From an uncultured Pedosphaera sp. (lineage in GTDB: Bacteria > Verrucomicrobiota > Verrucomicrobiia > Limisphaerales > Pedosphaeraceae), in assembly GCA_903918755.1 (NCBI GenBank), contig CAIXFN010000073.1, positions 1-64,000 on the forward strand: 64,000 bases of DNA, read 5' to 3'. The notes under the pieces were generated by a model that was not told the origin of the DNA, searched no databases, and saw only the letters and a list, made by a program, of their open reading frames with translations. This document shows, piece after piece, positions 43,510 through 50,895 of this stretch (positions are counted from its first letter, which is position 1; each line of letters starts with the position of its first letter). The position numbers and the translations under genes are program-made.

Positions 43510-44139
43510 CTATTCGTGAGTGGTGACCGGGGCGGTGACGGGGTGCAGGGCGTGCGGGCCGGGTGCCGGCTGGCGGCCGGGGAACGGGGGCGAGTGCGGA
43601 TTATGGCAACTGGCGCAACCTTTGCGGTCGATGGGGCCCATATCGCGCTTCCAATACCCGCTGGTGCGGCCATGCACGCCCGCTTCCCAATCGCGATAGG
43701 TGGGGCCATGGCAGCTGCCGCAGAGTTGGGTGCTTTCGGAGATTTTGACCTGCCGGCCGTCCCGCGTCTGGAGCAATTCCAGGTTGGTTTCGTCGTGACA
43801 ATTAAAGCAGTTGTTGTTGCGCTTGTGACTGCCATGACCCATGACGATATCCTCGTGTTCTTTGGGCAGGATCACATTGTTTTCGGCGTCAAATTTCAGT
43901 TTGATGGCCACTTTTTTGTCATGGCAGGCGTAGCATTCCAGCCCGGAAGTGTCACCCCCGGTGCGAATCAAGTCAGACGCCGACATCCGGGCGGTGTTGG
44001 TTTCGGTAAACTTGAGGTCCACCAGTGGAATCGGCTCATTCTTGGCCGGATGGCCCCACAAATTAAAAATAAAGCCCAGTGCCAGGCTCAAAAACGCCAG
44101 CACTAGCAAATTCATCGCCCATGTAGTTCTTGTATTCAT
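43510..44139 (-). CDS. membrane-anchored tetrahaem cytochrome c
   Basis: 209 residues with an uncleaved N-terminal anchor (about 7-28, WAMNLLVLAFLSLALGFIFN) and four CXXCH sites (C69, C111, C140, C175 as first cysteines). Extra histidines (HEDIVMGHGSHK, GVHGR) are candidate distal ligands, so bis-His haems are likely. The domain resembles NrfB/cytochrome c3-like electron-transfer proteins. Directly followed by the Fe-S and NrfD genes, it is the probable electron exit or entry partner of that membrane complex. Confidence 0.92.
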   Translation of the reverse strand: MNTRTTWAMNLLVLAFLSLALGFIFNLWGHPAKNEPIPLVDLKFTETNTARMSASDLIRTGGDTSGLECYACHDKKVAIKLKFDAENNVILPKEHEDIVMGHGSHKRNNNCFNCHDETNLELLQTRDGRQVKISESTQLCGSCHGPTYRDWEAGVHGRTSGYWKRDMGPIDRKGCASCHNPHSPPFPGRQPAPGPHALHPVTAPVTTHE

Positions 44140-44275
44140 GATCCTATCACCGGCCGGGTACGAAACTTGGTGGCCTGTCAGCTAACCGCGCACCGGATGC
44201 CAATTTCCAAATACCCCGGCCACTCGGGGGCATCTTCCGGCGCCATCCCCTCCGCCCATCCGGGCGGGGGAACCC

Positions 44276-44303
44276 CTCCCGCGAAGCGCGGGCTTCGCGG
44301 GAG
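44276..44303 (-). other. hairpin between monohaem and tetrahaem cytochrome genes
   Basis: A 12-base perfect stem (44276-44287 with 44292-44303, loop GCGG), 15 bases after the cytochrome stop at 44319. There is no U-tract, so it looks more like an mRNA-stabilising or partial-termination element that would let the first gene be made in excess. Confidence 0.5.
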
Positions 44304-44318
44304 AGTCACCCCGGGGGG

Positions 44319-44648
44319 TTATTTCTTGAATTCGCGGACTTTTTTGATCAGGTCCTTGATTTGTTCGTCGGTCACGCCCTCCGCCGGTTTCATGCGGATT
44401 TTCTCGCCATCCTTCAGACCTTCTTTGACTGCCTTGAAGGCCTGGTCGTCCGTGAAGGCCGCCTGCACCTTGGCGTCGGTGAAATCCTTGACCTCGGCCT
44501 TTTTGCCGATTTTGGTTTCACCCTTGCCATCTTTGCCGTGGCACTTGGCGCACGACTTGTCCCAGACTTCCGTGACATCTCCCGCACGGACGCTCAGGGT
44601 GAGCCCGTTAGCCGCGATGAGGAGGGATAATAGAATCGTCTTTTTCAT
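44319..44648 (-). CDS. small periplasmic monohaem cytochrome c (copy 1)
   Basis: 109 residues with a signal peptide (about 1-22, ending SVRAG), one haem site C33-A-K-C36-H37 and a likely axial methionine in KIRMKPAEG. Lysine-rich (GKGETKIGKKAEVKDFT). It is the first gene of the respiratory run and a paralogue of the cytochrome at 40166. As a soluble class I cytochrome it would connect inner-membrane and outer-membrane complexes. The 412-base region upstream should hold the operon promoter. Confidence 0.93.
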   Translation of the reverse strand: MKKTILLSLLIAANGLTLSVRAGDVTEVWDKSCAKCHGKDGKGETKIGKKAEVKDFTDAKVQAAFTDDQAFKAVKEGLKDGEKIRMKPAEGVTDEQIKDLIKKVREFKK

Positions 44649-45060
44649 GATTTTAACTGGCTAGCTTAACTGCGCTTTGATGTTTTGCTGTGATTTCCCG
44701 GTTTGACTGCCGCCGACCGAAGCTGATTTTTGATTGCCCTTCTGGGGCTGGTTTTGTGGCATACTGCTTTGTTTCAAACCGCTTCATCTTATGACTACAC
44801 TTTGCTTGCAATGGGGCCACCGGGCTACACGCGAATTGTTCATTGCCACGCATCTATTGTTGCGGGGTGAGCAAAGGAAACGAACCCGCCCGCGGTTGGG
44901 TAGTTCCCGGGGAGGAGGGTTTGCGCGAGGATTCGTCGGGCACGGGCAAGGGCGGTGGCTGCCCAAGGATGGGCGTGAGCCCAGGGAATATGGACCGGCT
45001 GGCAAGGATGCCACCGCTGGAAACTGAAAGATCCGGGCGGCCCCCGGGCAGGCAAACCAA
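44649..45060. other. 412-base region upstream of the respiratory operon
   Basis: No credible gene on either strand. It separates the MtrB-like stop from the first cytochrome gene and must contain the operon promoter. On the minus strand TTGAAA (about 44780) is the best -35-like word but lacks a matching -10. The right half has GC-rich self-complementary pieces (around 44960-44990). I compared it by memory with cobalamin and c-di-GMP riboswitch cores and saw no match. Confidence 0.4.
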
Positions 45061-47193
45061 TCAGAAGCGATATTGCAGGCTGGTATAAACCAGTTGCCCC
45101 GTGTAGTTGGCATAGCCGCCATACAGGGCGTCACGACCTTCAAAAAAGCCGTACTTTAGGGAAACACGGATGTTCTTGTTGATCCGCCGGACGAGGGTCG
45201 CGGTGACACTTTGTTCCTCACCCCCGGCGCCGTATGAAACCCCGGCGCTGGAATTATCGGTATAATCCGCTGCCCGGTAGTAGAAATAGGTCAATTTCAA
45301 ATCGGTGCGGTCATCAACCACGAAACTGGGGGAAAAGGTGGCGGTCCAATAATTGTTGCGCGCGTTCAGGATAGCCTGGGTCACTTCCGAGGCCGGCGTT
45401 TTGGTCACACTCTGGACATAATTTACCCCGAGTTGCAGGGATAACCGGGACCAGGGAGACCAACTGGCGTCCTGCCCCACGATGTGACTGGTCATGGTGG
45501 AGGCTTGCACCGAAGGCAGGCCGGAAATCTGATCCGGCTTGGTGTCAATGTCGGACAATTGGTATTCGTAGCGGCTCACCAAGGTCACGCTGGACCAGGG
45601 GTGAAGGGTCAGGCGGACGTTGCCGTCATAGGTCTGGAGGCTCTGCATGACCAGGTAACCGGGATACCGGGTGACGCTGTTGTTCGGAGTGCTGTCGACG
45701 TTGTGGTCGTAGTCGTATTCGTTCCGCTTGTAATAACCGCCAAAATCAAGGCTGGCGCCGCGCAGGGGATACCAGCGGGTGCCGGCGCTGTACTTCTGGA
45801 AAAGACGATGGTCGTCGGTCTGTTGCTGGATGGGGGCAACGCCGATGCCCGACATGGGGATGAGGCCGCCGCTGGCGGTGAGATCGCCGTTGCCCTGATC
45901 CCATTCGCCCCGGGCGTAAAAGACCCAGTTCGTGACGCCGTTATAGGTGGCGTCCAGCCGCTCGCGCACATCGAGATCGCCCCGATTGCTGCTGGCGCTG
46001 AAGGGGGCAGGGGAGAATGAACCGAGGGTTTCGGAGCCGAGGGCATTGGCGTCCGTGTTTTCCTTCTGAATGCGAATGGAAGGGACGATACTAAAATGTG
46101 GCGTGGGCTTGTAAAAGAGATTTAAGTCCGTCACGTATTCATTCAGGTGCGTCGAGCCGTTCAGGGAATTGTAACCATAGCCCGACAGTGCTCCGGGCGC
46201 ATAACCCACATCGAAGCCACTGCCGTAAATCCGACTGCCGGTGAATTCGCTGCGCAGATCGGAAAAGGCCAGGCCGGTCGAAAACATCAGGTTCTTCTTC
46301 AACCAGGTCTCGGTAAAGGCATGCGCGTTCAGGAGGTCGTACGAGGTGTCCTGGCGGTCGGTGACGTTTTGGGAGATGATTTCTCCCGGGTATTGGCTGA
46401 TTTTCAGGGCGTCGTTCAGCCGCCCCGTTTCATAAGTGAAACCGGCGCCGAAGTCGGTCGTCTTGATGGTATGGGTGACGTCGATCTGAAAGTTGTCACT
46501 GTGCTCATGGAGATCGTAAAACGACGGGCTGAGTGCCTGGTTTACCCCGAGGGCGGGGTGGGCTGATCCCCAAATAGTGGAACTGTCCTCCCCGGAGCGA
46601 AAGTTGTGGGTATACTTGAAGGTGACGGCCGGTTTGTTTTCGAGGGTCAATCCGCCTTCAAAGACCAGCTTGCCGCGATCCAACCCCAAGGCGTCATGAC
46701 CCGCCAGCGCGTAGTAATTGCCGGAGGCGGGGTCAAAACCGCCATTCCCATTGCTCCAATCACGGAACTGGGTGTATGATACCCGCAGGTAGCCGAATTT
46801 TTCCTTCTCGATCCCCAATTTGATTTTGTAATCGTGCTCATCGAACAGCGCCCGTCCGTCCATCGTCAAGGTTGTGGTCTTGTTCAGCGCATTCTGGTAA
46901 TGAAAATCCTCGATCCCGCCAAAGCCGGAGCTGCGGGTCTGGCGGGCCTTTTGCAGTTGCGCCTGGCTCCCGGTGCCGAAGAGTCCGCCGGCCGAAACTT
47001 CGACCCAATTATTCGGGGCCTCCGCCCCGCCCTCAAACATCTCCGGCGCCGACATTGGTTTCTCGGGGGCCGGGGCGGCGGGTGGCGCGTTGGTTTCGGC
47101 CGCCCAGAGTGAGGAGGCCGTCAGGCAGACGCCGGGCACCGACGCCCACCGCAACAGACCCCGGATTTTTTTCAACTGTCTGGTTCGTTTCAT
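45061..47193 (-). CDS. MtrB/PioB-like outer-membrane beta-barrel porin
   Basis: 710 residues from the ATG at 47191-47193 (MKRTRQLKKIRGLLRW); the frame is open further upstream without conservation. Signal peptide about 1-31 (ending SSLWAAE). A Pro/Ala-rich segment precedes about 650 residues of alternating strands with aromatic girdles, ending in a C-terminal Phe (LVYTSLQYRF), the BAM recognition signal. SGFGGIEDFHYQNALNKTTT and KEKFGYLRVSYTQFRDWSNG fit the MtrB/PioB family, the barrel that holds a multihaem cytochrome across the outer membrane. It is 20 bases downstream of the MtrA-like gene. The CXXC of Shewanella MtrB is absent. Confidence 0.88.
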   Translation of the reverse strand: MKRTRQLKKIRGLLRWASVPGVCLTASSLWAAETNAPPAAPAPEKPMSAPEMFEGGAEAPNNWVEVSAGGLFGTGSQAQLQKARQTRSSGFGGIEDFHYQNALNKTTTLTMDGRALFDEHDYKIKLGIEKEKFGYLRVSYTQFRDWSNGNGGFDPASGNYYALAGHDALGLDRGKLVFEGGLTLENKPAVTFKYTHNFRSGEDSSTIWGSAHPALGVNQALSPSFYDLHEHSDNFQIDVTHTIKTTDFGAGFTYETGRLNDALKISQYPGEIISQNVTDRQDTSYDLLNAHAFTETWLKKNLMFSTGLAFSDLRSEFTGSRIYGSGFDVGYAPGALSGYGYNSLNGSTHLNEYVTDLNLFYKPTPHFSIVPSIRIQKENTDANALGSETLGSFSPAPFSASSNRGDLDVRERLDATYNGVTNWVFYARGEWDQGNGDLTASGGLIPMSGIGVAPIQQQTDDHRLFQKYSAGTRWYPLRGASLDFGGYYKRNEYDYDHNVDSTPNNSVTRYPGYLVMQSLQTYDGNVRLTLHPWSSVTLVSRYEYQLSDIDTKPDQISGLPSVQASTMTSHIVGQDASWSPWSRLSLQLGVNYVQSVTKTPASEVTQAILNARNNYWTATFSPSFVVDDRTDLKLTYFYYRAADYTDNSSAGVSYGAGGEEQSVTATLVRRINKNIRVSLKYGFFEGRDALYGGYANYTGQLVYTSLQYRF

Positions 47194-47213
47194 CGGTGTT
47201 GGACGTGGGGGGG

Positions 47214-48071
47214 TTAGAAGCGGAGGGCGGAGCTGACGCGGGATCCATGGACGGCCGAATGGCAACCGGCGGACCAGCAGGTACCCTGTTGGACGCGCAG
47301 CGTGTGATCGGAGCCGCCGATCAGCAGCGTGCCGCCACTGACCTGTTGGAAATGACATTTCAGGCAAAGATTGGCGTCCCGGGCGGTGAGCAACTTGGCA
47401 TTGACCGAGCCATGGGGGGTGTGACAGATCGTGCAGCCTTCGTGGAGGGCGGCATGTTCGAAAACGAACGGGCCCTTTTGCTGGGAATGGCAGCGGATGC
47501 AGGCGTCGTTCTGGGAAAGCATCGCCGTGCCGCCGCCCGCGTGGATGGAGCCGGAATGCGGGGAATGGCAGGCGGTGCAGGTGATGCTGCCCTTGGTGAC
47601 CGGATGGTGGTTGGGCAGGTTAAATTGGCCCCGGACGTCGGTATGGCATTGGAAACAAAGCGTCTCCGTGGTCCGGGCGGGCGTCGTGGCGACTTGCGCC
47701 GCAAAACTGTTGGCCGGCGGACGCCCGGCGGAGAAGCTGAACGGGGGTTTGGTCTCGCCGCCGGATTCGGAATGCAGACTGGCGGGGCCATGGCAGGATT
47801 CGCAGCCGGCGTTGAGCGCGTTGGGCCCCTCGGTGATCAGCCGGGAATGGTCGGCGGTTACAAACTCGCGATAAATGGTTTGATGGCACTGCTCGCATTC
47901 GCGGGAGCCGATGTACTTGGCTCCGGGTACTTCCGGCAGCTGCACGACGGTGCGGTTGACGGTCCGGCAGGCGATGGCTCCCCCCAGCAGGAGCAGGACC
48001 GCGCCGGTCAAAACCAGGACGCGCCGCCATTGGGAGGCCGATTTGAGGAAAGGGCGGAAGTCGGAGTTCAT
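47214..48071 (-). CDS. MtrA/DmsE-like octahaem periplasmic cytochrome c
   Basis: 285 residues with an N-terminal hydrophobic segment (about 17-35). Seven CXXCH sites (first cysteines C59, C90, C139, C165, C191, C213, C236) and one CX4CH site (C265-W-S-A-G-C270-H271) give eight predicted haems. The EC-QCH-x-H and CHSPHSG spacing and the partner barrel gene place it in the DmsE/MtrA/PioA group, whose members form an electron wire inside MtrB-type porins; classical MtrA has ten haems and about 333 residues, so this one is shorter. C35 after AIA could be a lipid-attachment site, but the lipobox is weak. It starts six bases after the nonahaem gene. Confidence 0.88.
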   Translation of the reverse strand: MNSDFRPFLKSASQWRRVLVLTGAVLLLLGGAIACRTVNRTVVQLPEVPGAKYIGSRECEQCHQTIYREFVTADHSRLITEGPNALNAGCESCHGPASLHSESGGETKPPFSFSAGRPPANSFAAQVATTPARTTETLCFQCHTDVRGQFNLPNHHPVTKGSITCTACHSPHSGSIHAGGGTAMLSQNDACIRCHSQQKGPFVFEHAALHEGCTICHTPHGSVNAKLLTARDANLCLKCHFQQVSGGTLLIGGSDHTLRVQQGTCWSAGCHSAVHGSRVSSALRF

Positions 48072-48077
48072 GTTACT

Positions 48078-49865
48078 TTACTTGTGCAATTCCTGCTGCA
48101 CCAGGGCATTGGCATAATTCAATAAGTCCAGGCAATAGAGCGGATTGTGGACGCCATGGCTGCCGTCGTTGACTACAAGGTATAAATTGTGGCGGGCCTG
48201 TTTGATGGCGAGCGGCACCGCCGGGGCGGTCTGCTCGGCAGCGGTGGGTCCCGGACCGCCCGGGGAGAGGCTGCCGGGAGTGGAATATTCCCAGGCCCGG
48301 GTGCCATACTTTGTGCGGAGGGCGACCGGCGCTTTCGTCAGGGCCCAACTATTCAAGGAGGCGTTGACGGTTTGCACCTGCATGTTGATGTCAAATTCCA
48401 GGAAACTGGCGAGATTCATGGCCGTGACGGCGGACCCATGACACGTGGCGCAGACATTGAAGGAGGCCATCTCGAACGAGTGTCCGGAAACCGCCGGTTG
48501 GGAGGGGCTGACGTAAGCGGAAGTCTGCATGTGACAGGCGGCGCATTGCTTTTCCAGAAACGCATGGGTCGCGGGCTGATTGGTGGGCTCGCCGGGCGGA
48601 ATCACGCCCACGGCCCCCAAAAGCAAATTGTATTGGCCGGATGGATGGGGCGGGAAATCGGTGTCCGCCGGCGAAGCACCCCGATCATTGTGGCACTGGG
48701 CGCAGAGATTGATCTCCGGGTTGTAATTGGTCGCAAAGGCGCCGGTGGTATGATAGGGCTGAAACGAGGCGAAGGGACTCGGGATCTGATTGGTATAAAT
48801 CCGGCCCAAAACGCTGTTGGTAAAGGTAAAGTTGGCCAGCACATTGGTCACCACGCCCGCCAGCACGTTGGTATGCGTATACAGGGAATGGGCGTCATGG
48901 CAGGTGGCGCAAGCGATGCCAACGGCGGCGGCTTCCGCGGCTCCGGGCAGAGGCTGGTCCTCTGTAAGCGCTTCCCGGACCGTGCCGGAATGGCAAGCCC
49001 CGCAGGTCTGGATTGAGGCGGAATTGGTGGCAAATTTCGCTGCGACAACGGCATCCACGGCGCGATGCTCCGAGGTATTCCACTCTTCATAGCGGGGCGG
49101 ATGATAAGCCGCCACCGAACTGGGAACAAAGGCGGCATTGTGGCAACCACCACACAGGGCGGCCGCCAGCTCAACCCGGGGGACCATGGTAGGATCCTCG
49201 GGATTGGCGGCGTGGACCGCGGCGGGACCGTGACAGTTTTCGCATTGCACCCCGGCAAGTTTAGGCGTTTTGGATAAATTTACGAAACCGGTGGGAACGC
49301 CTGCCCCCACGGTGTGACAAGGCAGGCAGGAACTGTTGGTTTGGCCGCCCAGAGAAATAAACCTGGATCCGGTGAAGGCTGCCGCATGGGGCGTCAGCAC
49401 CTGGGGATCATGGATGGGGGCGTGACATTCCGTGCAGGTCTGGGAGCCGGTGTATTTGGGGGAGGCGCAGGCCACCCGGAAAAAGGCATTGCTGCGAAGG
49501 CCGGTGAGAGTGGCCCGGTTGGAAAAGTTTAAGCCGCCCACCGTTTGCCAGGCGGCATTGCCCAGACCCAATTTCTGGTAGAGTTGATAATAGCCCGCCG
49601 GACCGTACCAAGTCAGGCTCACCCCGTTACTGGTCCGCTCGATTCCGGTCATGACCGGAAGGCCGGGCACGCCGCCGGGCTGCGGGATGGTCAGGTGCGT
49701 CGGCACTTGGGCCATTACGGTCGCTCCCAGGATCGCGAGGGCGCCCGTCAACAGGGCCAAAAGCAAGGCTGGGCGCGGCTGCCGCAACCACCCGGATTTG
49801 CCGGGCAAATTCGGAATTGAATGGGCGGGAGGAAAGTGATTTGGCAATTGGACTGGTGGTCCCAT
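48078..49865 (-). CDS. secreted nonahaem cytochrome c (copy 1)
   Basis: 595 residues. A long N-terminus with signal helix (about 32-52: ALLLALLTGALAILGATVMA), a fibronectin/verrucomicrobial beta domain (about 70-130, GVSLTWYGPAGYYQLYQK), then nine CXXCH sites from residue 144 (CTECH) through CLPCH, CENCH, CGGCH, CGACH, CATCH, CAQCH, CAACH and CATCH. The pattern CENCHGP and CATCHDAH matches cytochrome c554/multihaem families. It heads the run nonahaem-MtrA-MtrB, so it is the best candidate for the outer-face terminal cytochrome (MtrC/OmcA role), though a periplasmic role is possible. No lipobox is seen. Confidence 0.87.
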   Translation of the reverse strand: MGPPVQLPNHFPPAHSIPNLPGKSGWLRQPRPALLLALLTGALAILGATVMAQVPTHLTIPQPGGVPGLPVMTGIERTSNGVSLTWYGPAGYYQLYQKLGLGNAAWQTVGGLNFSNRATLTGLRSNAFFRVACASPKYTGSQTCTECHAPIHDPQVLTPHAAAFTGSRFISLGGQTNSSCLPCHTVGAGVPTGFVNLSKTPKLAGVQCENCHGPAAVHAANPEDPTMVPRVELAAALCGGCHNAAFVPSSVAAYHPPRYEEWNTSEHRAVDAVVAAKFATNSASIQTCGACHSGTVREALTEDQPLPGAAEAAAVGIACATCHDAHSLYTHTNVLAGVVTNVLANFTFTNSVLGRIYTNQIPSPFASFQPYHTTGAFATNYNPEINLCAQCHNDRGASPADTDFPPHPSGQYNLLLGAVGVIPPGEPTNQPATHAFLEKQCAACHMQTSAYVSPSQPAVSGHSFEMASFNVCATCHGSAVTAMNLASFLEFDINMQVQTVNASLNSWALTKAPVALRTKYGTRAWEYSTPGSLSPGGPGPTAAEQTAPAVPLAIKQARHNLYLVVNDGSHGVHNPLYCLDLLNYANALVQQELHK

Positions 49866-50046
49866 AAACGTAAATGAATTTTAGTGCGTGTCAGGTCCAT
49901 CCGCTACGCAAGGATTGCCCTTTGCTGGCCATTCGTTGGCAAGGCCCGAACAGATAAATGCCAGCCGCAAGTATTCGCTCGACCGCCCGGGGCAATTTTG
50001 ATAACTCATGCGTGGAAATACTTTAGATTCGCAACCCGCAAAAGCA

Positions 50047-50661
50047 ATGAGTAAAGCACCAAGCCATCCGCCGGTTCGCCCCTTAAGACTGTCCCCGACC
50101 GAAGCAGGAGGGATTCGCACGCCTTTATTGGCGACTGTTTGTTTCGCGCTTGGGGTGGGGGCGACGTCGCTCTGGTTTCAGCGTCCGGTCACGCCCGTGG
50201 CCGGAGTGGCCGGGAGTCCCGCGAATGCCGCGGCGGATGTCACGGGGCAACCGGTTCCCGAACCCGTGCCTGCGGTTGATGCCCCGAGCGTTGGACCCAA
50301 GCCGGACTGGCGGAAGCGGGTTGTTCCCGCTTCCACCGAACCCACCCCTGCCGATGTGATCGCGGAAGTGAGGCGGCTGGTTCCCAATCTGGAGACAGTC
50401 AGCCTGGAAGAGGCGAAGAAGCAGTTGCGGGTGGCCGCCATCACTGATTTTGCCAGTGCGACGGAGGAGATGGAGAAGCAGGTCAGGGCCGCCGAGGAGC
50501 GGTTGGCCAAAGCGCGGAACGGCGGCTCGGAAAGCGAACAGCAGGCGGCCGTGAAGCAACTTCAGCAAGCTCAGGCCGGTCAGGCGGAAAAACTGCAGAC
50601 CATTGCCGCCCGGAGCAAGGCGCAGTTGGACGCGCTGGAGCTAATCAAGGCGGGGCATTAA
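50047..50661 (+). CDS. single-span membrane protein with C-terminal coiled coil
   Basis: 204 residues from the ATG at 50047; an upstream ATG at 50008 would add 13. A membrane helix at about 25-45 (TPLLATVCFALGVGATSLW) is followed by a Pro/Val-rich linker and a helical, coiled-coil-like region (about 105-200: SLEEAKKQLRVAAI, EEMEKQVRAAEERLAKA, QAAVKQLQQAQ). It diverges from the nonahaem gene at 49865 and faces the second nonahaem gene tail to tail, so it lies inside the cytochrome locus. Function unknown; an envelope spacer or scaffold is conceivable. Confidence 0.65.
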   Translation: MSKAPSHPPVRPLRLSPTEAGGIRTPLLATVCFALGVGATSLWFQRPVTPVAGVAGSPANAAADVTGQPVPEPVPAVDAPSVGPKPDWRKRVVPASTEPTPADVIAEVRRLVPNLETVSLEEAKKQLRVAAITDFASATEEMEKQVRAAEERLAKARNGGSESEQQAAVKQLQQAQAGQAEKLQTIAARSKAQLDALELIKAGH

Positions 50662-50820
50662 GCCCGGCCCATCGACAGTCGGTTGACCCCGTCGGAAAGG
50701 CCCTGAGTTGACGGGGAAAGCCCCGCCGTCTTCCCGTCCTGCCGCCCATCCCCCTCGTCCATTTCGTCGGCTTGTCCACCGCTTTCGCCGCTGGAATCCG
50801 CCGGCGGACGACGACAAAGA

Positions 50821-50850
50821 AAACCCCCTCCGCCGATTGGCGGAGGGGGT
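50821..50850 (-). terminator. rho-independent terminator of the second nonahaem gene
   Basis: A 13-base perfect stem (50821-50833 with 50838-50850, loop GATT) followed on the minus strand by TTTCTTT, 45 bases after the stop at 50896. It may also serve the plus-strand coiled-coil gene. Confidence 0.9.
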
Positions 50851-50895
50851 TGAAGGGGCTGAACCGTGGTTCAGCCAGCTAACGGGAACATACCC

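Noticed and set aside
44800-44820. sigma-54 promoter (TGGCCCCATTGCA on the minus strand)
   Set aside because: The GG and GC elements are seven bases apart, not the required ten.
44850-45060. possible cobalamin or c-di-GMP riboswitch upstream of the cytochrome operon
   Set aside because: GC-rich stems exist, but the conserved core sequences of either class are not present on either strand.
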